A stretch of DNA of 64,000 nt from Nocardia rhamnosiphila NBRC 108938 (GTDB lineage: Bacteria; Actinomycetota; Actinomycetes; Mycobacteriales; Mycobacteriaceae), in contig NZ_JOAJ01000010.1 in assembly GCF_000720425.1 (NCBI RefSeq), positions 186,001-250,000 of the forward strand. The letters are read 5' to 3'. Both the position numbers and the translations under genes were made by a program. Under the pieces are notes generated by a model. It was not told where the DNA came from and made no database searches. It worked only from the letters and a program-made list of their open reading frames with translations. This document shows, in pieces, positions 18,574 to 29,508 of the stretch (the first letter of the stretch is position 1; every line of letters begins with the position of its first letter).

Positions 18574-19395
18574 GTGGTGAGCGTCCAGGCCGTGCCCCAT
18601 GCGATGGGCAGCTTCGAACCCCTGATCTCCGCAGGACCGGCACTCGTCTGGACCGTGGTCCTGACCTTCGTCTTCCTGGAATGCGCGTTCATTCTCGGGC
18701 TGTTCCTGCCCGGCGATTCGATGCTGCTGACCGCGGGCATCGTGATGGCCTCGCACGCCACCGGCGAAACCCAGGTCTGGCTGCTCGCGATCGGCGCGAT
18801 GGTCGCCGCCATCGCCGGCAACCAGGTGGGTTACATGGTCGGGCGAAGAACCGGCCACCGGCTCATCGCCCGCAAGAACGGGCGCTACATCAACACCCGC
18901 AACCTGTCCCGGGTCGCCGAACTGTTGCAGCGGCACGGTTTTGTGGCGGTCCTGATCGCCCGCTGGATCCCCTGGGTGCGCACCCTGTGCCCGATGGTGG
19001 CCGGCGCGGCCGGAATGGAGCATCGCCGCTACACCGTGGCCAGCACCATCGGCGCCATCATCTGGGCCCCGGTCCTACTGCTCATGGGGTACTACGCCGG
19101 TGGTTTCATCCAGCGGATCTCCTGGCTCATGCCCATCGTGATCGGCTCGCTGGTGGTGTGCCTGATCGTGGGCACCGTTATCGGCATCAGGCAGTACCGG
19201 CAGGAGATGTCCCAGCCGATCGAGGACTTCGACCTCGATTCCGCATCCGCCGAGGCCGACACCATGCCGCTGCCCGGCCTCGGACGGGCGGGCCACCACC
19301 CCGGTCACGGCTACGATCCGCGCGAACTACAGACCGGCCGCGGTGACCATATGGGCGGCTTCCATGAGCATCCATCCCGACAGCTGTACCGATAG
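18574..19395 (+). CDS. DedA-family membrane protein (second of two)
   Basis: 273 residues, beginning at GTG 18574 directly after the previous stop (or at the next GTG, 18577). It has the same DedA plan: LECAFILGLFLPGDSMLLTA, with the Glu and Asp of the re-entrant hairpin, LIARWIPWVRTLCPMVAGAA with the Arg pair, then membrane helices and a His/Gly-rich hydrophilic tail of about 75 residues. It is clearly diverged from the first copy, so the duplication is old. Its last 69 bp overlap, in antisense, the 3' end of the convergent GH76 gene. The pair may act on different lipid carriers or as a hetero-oligomer; that is inference. Confidence 0.9.
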   Translation: MVSVQAVPHAMGSFEPLISAGPALVWTVVLTFVFLECAFILGLFLPGDSMLLTAGIVMASHATGETQVWLLAIGAMVAAIAGNQVGYMVGRRTGHRLIARKNGRYINTRNLSRVAELLQRHGFVAVLIARWIPWVRTLCPMVAGAAGMEHRRYTVASTIGAIIWAPVLLLMGYYAGGFIQRISWLMPIVIGSLVVCLIVGTVIGIRQYRQEMSQPIEDFDLDSASAEADTMPLPGLGRAGHHPGHGYDPRELQTGRGDHMGGFHEHPSRQLYR

Positions 19396-20526
19396 GTCCC
19401 GTTCGGGAACCCGGGAGGAGCTGACCGCCCCATTGGAGGTGAGCCCGCCGGCGCCGCGGCTACCACTGGGCAGCTGAGCGGATACCGCCCAGTCGTGGCC
19501 GAAGAGGGGCTCACCCTCCACATCGAGCCGGTTCTCCCAGGCCGCGGCCGCCGATTCCTTCACGATGCGCGCGGCCACGCGCCGGTCGGCGAGTTGTTCG
19601 TGTTCGTTGCCGGGCAACATCAGCGCGACCTGGGCGAGATAGCGCACGAGGATGCCGTTGAACAGCCCGCCGTCACCACCGCTACCGCCGCGGACCACGC
19701 ACTCGACGGTGAGATGGTCCTCCACGGCGTCCAGGAGGCGGTGCACCCGGTCGAGATGCGCGTGGTTGCCGGTGTGTACCGCGAGCTCGGTCTCCAGGCC
19801 GAGCACGACACCCTGGCAGTAGGTGTAGACCGGGCGTTCCAGCTCCCGGGCGGGGAGGTGGATACCGTCGAAGACGAGACCGGTCTCCGGATCGCGCAGC
19901 GTCTCGTCGATCCAGTCCGCTATCTCCGCTGCCCGCTCGTACCGGCCGAGCCGGGCCAGCGCGATACCGGCGGGACCGTTGGCCGGGGCATTGTAGAAAT
20001 CCGCCCCCACCCGCCAGGGGATGCCGCCGCCCACCGCCGGGTTCCACGCCGTGTACAGCTTCTGTTCCAGTGGGCCGAGCGCGCCGACGGCCTCCTCGTT
20101 GTCGTGGATCCGGGCGGCGCGTTCCAGGGCGATGGCCAGCCAGGCCATATCGTCGTAGTAGCGATTGGTCCATCCGGAGAGATTGCGCAGCCGGTGCGAC
20201 CGGACCAGGCCGGCCACCCGTTTGCGGCGTTCGATGCTCGGCGACCGGTTGGCGGCATCGACGGCGCAATCGATGAGATGGGCCTGCCACCAGTAGTGCC
20301 AGGTGAGGAAGAATCGCTCGCGCCGGATCGACGGCCAGCCCACCACGCCGAGCGCGGTGCCCGGCAACAGCCACACCGGCCGCAGATGGCGGGACAGAAT
20401 CGCGGCCTCGGCCCGGTCGGCCCGCTCGGACCAGCGTGTGGCGGGGTCGCCCAGCGGCCTGCGCTGTTGCCCGGCCGAGCGCCGGGGAACGTCGAGATCG
20501 TCGCTGGGCGGGGTCATGAAACCCAT
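19327..20526 (-). CDS. Glycoside hydrolase family 76-like protein (Rv0365c-like)
   Basis: 399 residues from the ATG at 20526 (a second ATG at 20517 is possible). An alpha/alpha-barrel GH76 enzyme: TNRYYDDMAWLAIALERAAR carries the paired Asp catalytic motif of alpha-1,6-mannanases, followed by YTAWNPAVGGGIPWR, KNAPANGPAGIALARLGR-like (YNAPANGPAGIALARLGR) and YCQGVVLGLETEL, all typical. No signal peptide is visible, so it is either cytoplasmic or exported without one; M. tuberculosis Rv0365c is likewise leaderless. A role in mannan, lipoarabinomannan or lipomannan turnover is plausible. Its last 69 bp lie antisense to the DedA gene. Confidence 0.88.
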   Translation of the reverse strand: MGFMTPPSDDLDVPRRSAGQQRRPLGDPATRWSERADRAEAAILSRHLRPVWLLPGTALGVVGWPSIRRERFFLTWHYWWQAHLIDCAVDAANRSPSIERRKRVAGLVRSHRLRNLSGWTNRYYDDMAWLAIALERAARIHDNEEAVGALGPLEQKLYTAWNPAVGGGIPWRVGADFYNAPANGPAGIALARLGRYERAAEIADWIDETLRDPETGLVFDGIHLPARELERPVYTYCQGVVLGLETELAVHTGNHAHLDRVHRLLDAVEDHLTVECVVRGGSGGDGGLFNGILVRYLAQVALMLPGNEHEQLADRRVAARIVKESAAAAWENRLDVEGEPLFGHDWAVSAQLPSGSRGAGGLTSNGAVSSSRVPERDLSVQLSGWMLMEAAHMVTAAGL

Positions 20527-20819
20527 ATTGCCAGGCGAATCGGCTTTTCCGCCGCTCAATTGTTACCGACTCGACGCGCAACCGTTCGCCTCCGCCCGGA
20601 TTCGGTCCGGACCTCGTGGAATCACTGCCGAACAACGCCCGAAACGGGAGACCGCATGTCGTAAACCCCGGTTTACGTCCGGGCGTGTCGCGCCGGCCGC
20701 CGCGGGCCCCGGCGCGGCGGGCGGACAAGCCGTCCGCAGAACCCACGGGCGCGCAACAGGTTTCGATCGGACTGGACCGAACCGGACGACCCCGTTCCGC
20801 CCGCACTACGATTCATGCC

Positions 20820-21581
20820 GTGACCAACCCAGCGCTAGGGGCCGATCCGGGCCTCGCCACAGCGCGTACCCCGGACCTGGAGCCGGCAGCGCGACAGGAA
20901 TCCGACGATCCCGACCCGGACCCCGAACCCGGACCCGGTCCAACCGAATGGGGTGAGAACCCGAACGGGGTCGGGCCGTGGACGGCCGAGCACGACGGGC
21001 CACCGCCGGATGACGACCGGCTGGACCCGGTCCTGCTCACCGAAGGCGACCGCCGCAATGTCGTCGACGCGTACCGCTACTGGACCCGGGAAGCGATCGT
21101 GGCCGATATCGACCGCCGCCGCCACCCGTTCCACATCGCCATCGAGAACTTCGGACACGACGCGAACATCGGCACGGTCGTGCGTACCGCCAACGCCTTC
21201 GCCGCCGGCGCGGTGCACATAGTCGGCCGCCGCCGCTGGAACCGGCGCGGCGCCATGGTCACCGACCGCTACCAGCACATCACCCACCACCCGGATATCG
21301 AGGCTCTGCTCGAATTCGCCCGGTCCGAGGATCTGAGCGTGGTCGCGGTGGACAATGTCCCGGGTTCGGTACCGCTGGAAACCGTCCGGCTGCCGCGGCG
21401 CTGCCTGCTGCTCTTCGGGCAGGAGGGGCCGGGCGTCACCGAAAGCGCCCGGGACGCAGCGGTACTCACGGTGTCCATCGCCCAGTTCGGTTCCACCCGC
21501 AGTATCAACGCGGGAGTCGCGGCGGGAATCGCCATGCACACCTGGATCCGCCAGCACGCGGACCTCACTGCCGCCTGGTGA
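20820..21581 (+). CDS. SpoU/TrmH-family RNA 2'-O-methyltransferase (Rv0380c-like)
   Basis: 253 residues from the GTG at 20820. The first 85 residues are disordered, with a DPDPDPEPGPGP acidic-proline stretch. The SPOUT catalytic domain follows, with all three motifs: HIAIENFGHDANIGTVVRTA with the Asn and Arg of motif 1, LLLFGQEGPGVT (motif 2) and SINAGVAAGIAMH (motif 3, the knot). It transfers methyl from SAM to a ribose 2'-OH of rRNA or tRNA; the exact site cannot be told from sequence. It is longer than the mycobacterial counterpart (about 183 residues) because of the tail. Divergent from GH76, with 293 bp between them in which I see nothing definite. Confidence 0.92.
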   Translation: MTNPALGADPGLATARTPDLEPAARQESDDPDPDPEPGPGPTEWGENPNGVGPWTAEHDGPPPDDDRLDPVLLTEGDRRNVVDAYRYWTREAIVADIDRRRHPFHIAIENFGHDANIGTVVRTANAFAAGAVHIVGRRRWNRRGAMVTDRYQHITHHPDIEALLEFARSEDLSVVAVDNVPGSVPLETVRLPRRCLLLFGQEGPGVTESARDAAVLTVSIAQFGSTRSINAGVAAGIAMHTWIRQHADLTAAW

Positions 21582-21657
21582 GTGGGCCGTCCATAGAACG
21601 GCGACCATCGAGCGCTGGTCACGAAGGCCCCGGCCGTGGGCACCGAAGGCGACGCGA

Positions 21658-21957
21658 TCAGGCAGAGTTGATCAGCACGACCATGAAGACGATGTAGGCG
21701 ATGGCCGCGAGCACTCCCAGGATCAGCATCACCGAGCCGATGATGCCCAGGATGTAACCCACCATCACATTGCTGCGGCCGCCGACGGTGCCGCCGGAGG
21801 CATCGATCTCGTTGAGCGTCCGGCGTCCCATCACCCACGCGACCGGGGCACAGACCTGGCAGAACATCATTCCGACGATGCCGAGGATCAGTACGGTGGT
21901 CGCCTGCGGATGATCGGGCCGCGACGGGTAGCCGTACGGGGGCGGCGGGTAGCTCAT
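21658..21957 (-). CDS. DUF4190-type small membrane protein
   Basis: 99 residues: a Pro/Tyr-rich cytoplasmic start (MSYPPPPYGYPSRPDHPQAT), then two hydrophobic segments separated by a polar loop with the conserved GRRTLNEIDASGGTVGGRS sequence, and a long C-terminal hydrophobic stretch (MVGYILGIIGSVMLILGVLA onward). This is the DUF4190 pattern common in Nocardia and Rhodococcus, where the Pro-rich tail often precedes two helices. Function unknown; such proteins are often found near envelope genes. It converges with the SpoU gene and lies 24 bp downstream of the YhhN gene, possibly in the same transcript. Confidence 0.85.
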   Translation of the reverse strand: MSYPPPPYGYPSRPDHPQATTVLILGIVGMMFCQVCAPVAWVMGRRTLNEIDASGGTVGGRSNVMVGYILGIIGSVMLILGVLAAIAYIVFMVVLINSA

Positions 21958-21980
21958 GCGTGGATGGTAGCGGGCAGGGC

Positions 21981-22715
21981 CTAGGCGCTACCAGCGGAAA
22001 CCCGTTCGGGCGCAGCGGCGCCGAGCGGCGTGCGCGCGTGCGCGGCCGGGTCGGCGAGGAGGAACTGCGCGGCGCCGTAGGTCGCCAGGATCACCGCTTC
22101 GAGCACCCGCCGCGCCCGCTCGCCGCGCGCGAAGAGCCGCCGCAGCACGATGAGGCCGTCCGAGACCGTGAACAGCAGCGCTCCCACCCCGAGCCGGCTG
22201 CGTGGGTCGGCGTCGGGAATGTTCAGCCCCGCAACGTTGTCCGCGTTCGCGGCCAGGGCCGGATCGGAGGCGAGTACGGCCGCGGTGCCCAACGTCGCAC
22301 CGTACGCGCTCAGCGGCGCGGCGAGTACCGGCGCCTTCGCGCGCAGCAATGCGGCGGCACCGGCCCAGGCCAGCACCCTCGGTACCGCGACAGCGGGGGA
22401 CGGCCGGGCACCGTAGCGCCACCACAGCGCGGCATATCCGGTCTGCATCACGGCGAAGGCGGACGCCCCGGCAATGAGCCGGCGATCGTCGTCGGGGTCG
22501 ATGAGCAATACGTCCCCGACTGTCGCGGCGCCCAGCGAACTCAGCAGCAAGGTCCGGTCGGCCGGCGCGATATCGGCGCGGCCGGTGGCGATATCGGCCG
22601 CGAGCAGCGGCATCATCAGCGGTTTGGCCGCCCACTGCCAGCGGTGCCGACCGGTGAGCGCACCCGCCACGGTCACCGCGGTGGCGACGAGGAACCCGGC
22701 CCGTAGCGGGCGCAT
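21981..22715 (-). CDS. YhhN-family membrane protein (lysoplasmalogenase-like)
   Basis: 244 residues with about eight hydrophobic helices. YhhN/TMEM86 signatures: AAKPLMMPLLAADI near residue 30, SSLGAATVGDVLLI with the conserved Asp, FAVMQTGYAALWW, and SRLGVGALLFTVSDGLIVLR near the C-terminus. Characterised members hydrolyse the vinyl ether bond of lysoplasmalogens; plasmalogen metabolism has not been established for this lineage, so the substrate is uncertain. The ATG (22715) lies one base after the upstream KAS III stop (TGATATG), so translation is probably coupled and the two act in one lipid-related pathway. Confidence 0.88.
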   Translation of the reverse strand: MRPLRAGFLVATAVTVAGALTGRHRWQWAAKPLMMPLLAADIATGRADIAPADRTLLLSSLGAATVGDVLLIDPDDDRRLIAGASAFAVMQTGYAALWWRYGARPSPAVAVPRVLAWAGAAALLRAKAPVLAAPLSAYGATLGTAAVLASDPALAANADNVAGLNIPDADPRSRLGVGALLFTVSDGLIVLRRLFARGERARRVLEAVILATYGAAQFLLADPAAHARTPLGAAAPERVSAGSA

Positions 22716-22716
22716 A

Positions 22717-23793
22717 TCAGAGACTCGACTCGGCGGGCGCCGGCGGCAGTATGACGACCTGACCCGCGTAGCTGAGCCCCGCCCCGAAACCGAGCAGCAG
22801 CGCCAGCTGACCGCCCTTGGCCTTACCGGTGGCCAGCATCTCCTCCATGGCCAGCGGGATGGACGCCGCGGACGTATTGCCGGTGTTTTCGATATCGCCC
22901 GCCATCGGAATATCGTCGGCCAGGCCGAGATTCTTCTTCATCAACTCATTGATGCGGGCATTGGCCTGGTGCGGGATGAAGACCTCGATATCGTCTTTGG
23001 ACACGCCGGCCACATCCAGCGCGGTGGACAGCGCCCGAGGCAGCGTGACGGCGGCCCAGCGGAACACCCGCGGGCCCTCCATGCGCAGCGACATCCGGCC
23101 CACCGGCTCCACCTTGGGATCGGTGCCCTGCAGGTCTTGGGCCCGCTGCATGTAGTCGACGAAATTGATGTCCTGTTTGATCGCTTCGGCGTTCTCGCCG
23201 TCGCTCCCCCAGACCGTCGGGGAGATCCCGTTCTCCTCGCTCGGGCCGATCACCACCGCGCCGGCGCCGTCACCGAAGATGAACGCCGTACCGCGGTCGG
23301 TCGGGTCGATGCCGATGGTCATCGTTTCGGCCCCGATGAGCAGCACGTATTCGGCCGAACCGGCACGGATCATATCGCTGGCGACTCCCAGCCCGTACCC
23401 GAAGCCGCCGCACCCGGAAGTCAGGTCGAAGGCGGCGATACCGTTCATGCCCAGATCACTGGCGACGATCGGGGCGCCGTGCGGGGTGAGCATCGGCCAG
23501 CTGGAGGTGGCCAGGATGAGGGCACCGATCTGCGAGGGGTCGACACCGCTGTTGCGCAGCGCACGCCGGCCCGCGGCCACCGAGATGGACCGCAGCGACT
23601 CGTCGCCGCTGATCCAGCGCCGGTTACGGATACCGCTGCGCTCGAAGATCCATTCATCCGTGGAATCCAGGACCTCGCACACCTCGTCATTGCTGACCAC
23701 GCGCGTCGGCCGGTAGGCACCGATGCCGAGCATTGCTACGTTGTCGTGCCCCTTCTTGCCGGCAATGCTCACCACGACTTCACGACCCTTCAC
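22717..23793 (-). CDS. Beta-ketoacyl-ACP synthase III (FabH-like)
   Basis: 358 residues from a GTG at 23793 (a GTG at 23772 is an alternative). Thiolase-fold condensing enzyme with the full Cys-His-Asn triad: Cys in DLTSGCGGFGYGLG, His in VFIPHQANARI, Asn in NTGNTSAASIPLAM. The substrate channel segment SGIRNRRWI and FIFGDGAGAVVIG are typical. KAS III joins an acyl-CoA starter to malonyl-ACP to begin fatty-acid or mycolate-precursor synthesis, or related starter-unit chemistry. M. tuberculosis fabH (Rv0533c) is not next to pyrE, so this is either relocated or a second copy. Coupled to the YhhN gene; 76 bp downstream of pyrE. Confidence 0.92.
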   Translation of the reverse strand: MKGREVVVSIAGKKGHDNVAMLGIGAYRPTRVVSNDEVCEVLDSTDEWIFERSGIRNRRWISGDESLRSISVAAGRRALRNSGVDPSQIGALILATSSWPMLTPHGAPIVASDLGMNGIAAFDLTSGCGGFGYGLGVASDMIRAGSAEYVLLIGAETMTIGIDPTDRGTAFIFGDGAGAVVIGPSEENGISPTVWGSDGENAEAIKQDINFVDYMQRAQDLQGTDPKVEPVGRMSLRMEGPRVFRWAAVTLPRALSTALDVAGVSKDDIEVFIPHQANARINELMKKNLGLADDIPMAGDIENTGNTSAASIPLAMEEMLATGKAKGGQLALLLGFGAGLSYAGQVVILPPAPAESSL

Positions 23794-23869
23794 TTGCAGT
23801 ACTGTCGGATTCTCAGGCTAACCGAGCGGGACGGACCGGTGCACCGCCGCCGTGATTCGGCAGCGATGT

Positions 23870-24418
23870 TCAGTTGAGCTCCAGGTCCCCGAGGCTCAGG
23901 ATGGAGCGGTACTCGAGGCCCTCGTCGGCGATGACCCGATCGGCGCCCGTCTCCCGGTCCACCACGGTGGCCACCCCGACCACCGTCGCGCCCGCGTCGC
24001 GCAACGCGCGTACCGCGGTCAGCGGAGAATTACCGGTGGTCGTCGTGTCCTCGACCACCAGGACGCGCCTGCCCACCACATCGGGGCCCTCGATCTGGCG
24101 TTGCATCCCGTGGGTTTTCGCCGCCTTGCGCACCACGAACGCGTCGATCGGCCGGCCCGGGGCGTGCATCACCGCGAGCGCGACCGGGTCGGCGCCCATG
24201 GTCAGGCCGCCGACGGCGTCGAAGTCCCAATCGGCGACGAGGTCGCGCAGCAGTTTGCCGATCAGCGGACCGGCCCGGTGGTGCAGGGTCGCCCGGCGCA
24301 GGTCGACGTAGTAGTCGGCCTCCTTACCCGAGGACAGCGTCACCTTGCCGTGCACGACGGCTAAATCGCGCACCAGTCCGGCCAAAACGTCCCGGTCGGT
24401 CGTTGTCTGGTCGATCAT
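23870..24418 (-). CDS. pyrE: Orotate phosphoribosyltransferase
   Basis: Forms orotidine-5'-phosphate from orotate and PRPP in UMP synthesis. 182 residues, a type I phosphoribosyltransferase. The PRPP-binding motif VLVVEDTTTTGNSPLTAV is intact (two acidic residues then TTTTG), preceded by VGGLTMGADPVALAV and FVVRKAAKTHGMQ, which carries the catalytic loop Lys residues. ATG 24418 follows GGAAGG; an upstream in-frame codon at 24436 is less likely. It lies between ttfA and the KAS III gene. In M. tuberculosis, pyrE (Rv0382c) is likewise beside Rv0383c, so the context agrees. Confidence 0.97.
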   Translation of the reverse strand: MIDQTTTDRDVLAGLVRDLAVVHGKVTLSSGKEADYYVDLRRATLHHRAGPLIGKLLRDLVADWDFDAVGGLTMGADPVALAVMHAPGRPIDAFVVRKAAKTHGMQRQIEGPDVVGRRVLVVEDTTTTGNSPLTAVRALRDAGATVVGVATVVDRETGADRVIADEGLEYRSILSLGDLELN

Positions 24419-24552
24419 CGGTGTCCTTCCGCCCACGTAGGCGAGTCACGGCAGTAATGTCCCGGCGCCCGCTGCGGCGCCCTGCGAAGCAGGATACGGG
24501 GACGCTCCGCGCGGAGTTGTCGCAGGTCGCGCGGAGTGCGTATCGGGGAAAC

Positions 24553-25572
24553 CTACTGCGGGACCGGACCCTGGTAGGGGCGGAATCCCGGGTGGAACGG
24601 ACCCCCGGGCCGGGGCGGCTCCTGATCGTCGCCGGGAGCCGGCTCCCGGCGCTCCCGCGGGCCGGAGTCGCGGTCCGCTTCCGCACGGGCGGGCCGGTTC
24701 GCCGGGCGGGCGTCGGGCACCACGGCCAGGCTGGGCCGCCGCGGCGGGGCGTCACCGGAATCGGAGTCGCGCCGGTCCGGTTCGTCGAGATCTTCCGGAT
24801 CGTCCTGGCGGTACCGGACATTGGGGGCCGGCCGCCCGTAGCGACCGTCTTCGCGGTCGTCGGCGAAATCGTCGTAGTCTTCGTCCCGGTCGTCGTATTC
24901 CGCCGAGCGGATCCGGGCGCGTGGTCGCGAGGCCCCGGGATCGGGATCGTCGGGGCGGGGTTCGGTGACCGGCGGCAGCACATGCAGCAGGCCCGACAGC
25001 CGCAGGACGGCGTCGATACCGGTCTCCCAGTCCTTTGCCGCGGTGCCGACCGGGAGCATGCCGAGAGTCCAGTTGCCCTCGCTCCACAGCATCTGCACGG
25101 TATCGGCCAGCGATTCGATGAACGCGACCATCCGCTGATCGACCGCATGCCGCGCGATCTCGGGATTGGTCGCGAAAACGACGCGGTCGCCGATGGCGCC
25201 GAGCAGTTCGAGATCGGCGTCCTTGGGCGGATTCATCGTCTTCAGCCGCATATCGACATCGATATCCGAACCGATCTGCCGGCGGACCGCGACCAGGGTC
25301 GCGGAATCCTCCAGATCCAGCAGCACGAATTTCTCGCCCTTGCGGATACCGGTCACCACGTCCACCGCGGTCAGGTACCCGAGCTTGGCCAGCGCACCGC
25401 GCCGCCACGTCGAAGCGAGCGCCGGTTCCACCGACACATAGGTGTATCCCTGGGCTTTCGCCCACACCTGGCGCGCGTGACCGGTCCGCTGCCGCTGGCG
25501 CCGGTCGAAGTAGAGCAGCACTATCGCACCCGCGAGGGTGATTGCCGCCAGCCCGAACCACATTGCCGTCAT
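24553..25572 (-). CDS. ttfA: Trehalose monomycolate transport factor TtfA homologue (Rv0383c-like)
   Basis: 339 residues. One N-terminal transmembrane helix (residues 3-23, AMWFGLAAITLAGAIVLLYF), then a folded cytoplasmic or periplasmic-face domain (about 30-200) and a disordered, acidic then Pro/Arg-rich tail (from about 205) ending in a GGPFHPGFRPYQGP segment. By synteny next to pyrE, and by this layout, it is the orthologue of M. tuberculosis Rv0383c, named TtfA, an essential partner of MmpL3 in trehalose monomycolate transport. Its presence fits a mycolate-making organism. The gene name rests on position and architecture; no alignment was possible here. Confidence 0.8.
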   Translation of the reverse strand: MTAMWFGLAAITLAGAIVLLYFDRRQRQRTGHARQVWAKAQGYTYVSVEPALASTWRRGALAKLGYLTAVDVVTGIRKGEKFVLLDLEDSATLVAVRRQIGSDIDVDMRLKTMNPPKDADLELLGAIGDRVVFATNPEIARHAVDQRMVAFIESLADTVQMLWSEGNWTLGMLPVGTAAKDWETGIDAVLRLSGLLHVLPPVTEPRPDDPDPGASRPRARIRSAEYDDRDEDYDDFADDREDGRYGRPAPNVRYRQDDPEDLDEPDRRDSDSGDAPPRRPSLAVVPDARPANRPARAEADRDSGPRERREPAPGDDQEPPRPGGPFHPGFRPYQGPVPQ

Positions 25573-25637
25573 CGTCGCCTAGCCTATCGACCCGCCCGGC
25601 GTAATGCCGGGCACCCACACTGCGCGCCGCGGTTTTC

Positions 25638-26414
25638 TCATCTCCCGCCCCCTTCGAGGGCGGTGCTGATGATGACATCGGCCTGAATGGATCCGTCCGG
25701 ACTCTTCTGACCCTGCACGATCACCAGGTCGCCGGCCGGCAGCGCGTCCACGGTGGCCCCGGCCAGCGAGATCACCTGAGTGGACGGGCTGGTGTGCACC
25801 GTGACCTCGGCTCCGGTGAGTGTACTGATCGTGAGCGTACCGCCGGAATTCGCGCTGATGGTGCCCATGGTGGTGCCGCCGGCCTCGGGATCGCCGCTAT
25901 CCGGCATATCCGGCAGGCCGGGCAGGCTGGGCAGCGCGGGACCCGAATCGCCCGGATCCGCCGGTAGTCCACGACTCGTCGGACGACTGCTGGTCGTCGT
26001 GTCGCTCGCGGTGGTGCCGGAATCACCGCCGAAGAGCATCCCGGCGGCGATACCGGCGAGCCCGATGAGCACGATGACCGCGAGCGCGATACCGACCCAC
26101 ATCCCGGTCTTCTTCGGCGGCCGCGGCGGTTCGGGCGGCAGCTGACCCGGCGGTACCTGGCCCGGCGGACCGTACCCACCCCACTGGTTCCGATAGGGGT
26201 CGCCCGGATAGAGCGGCATCTCCCGGGTCGGGTTCGGGCCGGCCCCCCAGCCGCCGTAAGGATCGTTGCCCGGATAGGCCGTGGTCGACTCCCCGTAACC
26301 CGCCGGGCCGTAACCCGCGGACAGCTTCTCGGTGGCCGATTCCCCCGGCTGACCCAGGTGCTGGGTCGGATCGTCGTCCGGCCGCCTCGCCCAGGGATCG
26401 TTCGGGTTGGTCAT
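25638..26414 (-). CDS. Single-pass membrane protein with DUF5666-like external domain
   Basis: 258 residues from the ATG at 26414. A Gly/Pro/Tyr-rich cytoplasmic region (1-115) with GYGPAGYGES-type repeats, one transmembrane helix (about 120-142, MWVGIALAVIVLIGLAGIAA), a Ser/Thr/Pro/Gly spacer, then a C-terminal beta-rich domain (about 185-252: GTISANSGGTLTISTL, VHTSPSTQVISLAGA, LVIVQGQKSPDGSIQADVII) resembling DUF5666. The external domain is predicted to be OB-like. Function unknown. It is the first gene of a minus-strand run toward ttfA (66-bp gap), and its upstream region contains the tandem repeats described separately. Confidence 0.82.
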   Translation of the reverse strand: MTNPNDPWARRPDDDPTQHLGQPGESATEKLSAGYGPAGYGESTTAYPGNDPYGGWGAGPNPTREMPLYPGDPYRNQWGGYGPPGQVPPGQLPPEPPRPPKKTGMWVGIALAVIVLIGLAGIAAGMLFGGDSGTTASDTTTSSRPTSRGLPADPGDSGPALPSLPGLPDMPDSGDPEAGGTTMGTISANSGGTLTISTLTGAEVTVHTSPSTQVISLAGATVDALPAGDLVIVQGQKSPDGSIQADVIISTALEGGGR

Positions 26415-26427
26415 GGCAACCAGACTA

Positions 26428-26617
26428 GGCGTACCTCCGCCTTCGCTCCGGCCATGCGCGTCAACAGGCAGACAATCCGCCCCCAACACCCACCGGAACC
26501 GACCTCGGCGTACCTCCGCCTCCGCCCCGGCCATGCGCGTCAACAGGCAGACAATCCGCCCCCAACACCCACCGGAACCACCTCGGCGTACCCCCGCCTC
26601 CGCCCCTGCCATACGCG
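26428..26617. repeat. Tandem repeat, about 79-bp unit, 2.4 copies
   Basis: Copies begin at 26428, 26507 and 26585. The first two are nearly identical over their length, with the shared inner stretch TCAACAGGCAGACAATCCGC; the third is cut off at about 26617. Each unit starts with GGCGTACCTCCGCC. Read on the minus strand, its edge (GCATGGCCGGAGCGAAGGCG then GAGGTACGCC) matches the 36-bp minisatellite at 53.1-53.4 kb. It lies between the DUF5666-like gene and clpB. Confidence 0.9.
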
Positions 26618-26654
26618 TCGATACGGCGGTTCCACGCCCACGACGCCGGCAGAA

Positions 26655-26689
26655 TCGGTCCCGGACGAAGCGCGGTCGTCCGGGACCGA
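26655..26689. terminator. Strong hairpin downstream of clpB
   Basis: Perfect 14-bp stem: TCGGTCCCGGACGA (26655-26668) and TCGTCCGGGACCGA (26676-26689), loop of 7. It is the second of two hairpins following the clpB stop on the minus strand. Confidence 0.65.
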
Positions 26690-26695
26690 GGGTGA

Positions 26696-26730
26696 TATGC
26701 GGCGCCGACGGCGGGGCCGGGCGCCGCATA
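26696..26730. terminator. Hairpin immediately after clpB
   Basis: Perfect 11-bp stem TATGCGGCGCC (26696-26706) / GGCGCCGCATA (26720-26730), 13 bp past the clpB stop on the minus strand. Together with the next hairpin it forms a tandem terminator. Confidence 0.6.
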
Positions 26731-26742
26731 CGCGGTGTGGGG

Positions 26743-29334
<2,592 letters not shown>

Positions 29335-29410
29335 GAAGCACCTTCCTGCTAGTCGATATCTCATCCGGCATCCGCACCGATCCCGGTGTCTCGTGCCGTC
29401 CTGCCCGATT

Positions 29411-29446
29411 CAACGTTCGAAAGGTTGAGTCTGTTCCGCTCAACTT
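29411..29446 (-). promoter_or_regulatory. clpB promoter: SigH-like element overlapping a HAIR operator
   Basis: On the minus strand GGAAC (29437-29433), an 18-nt spacer and GTT (29414-29412) fit the SigH-type GGAAY-N18-GTT promoter. Overlapping it at 29424-29444 is GTTGAGT-N7-GCTCAAC, an imperfect copy of the HspR HAIR operator (CTTGAGT-N7-ACTCAAG). Both regulators act on clpB in mycobacteria. HspR is encoded in this window, so HspR repression with oxidative or heat induction is the likely control. Confidence 0.75.
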
Positions 29447-29508
29447 TAATTTTTTCTGTGCCTACCGCCGACCACCGGGTTGCCAGAAAAGTGCTGGGTC
29501 ACGGCTCA

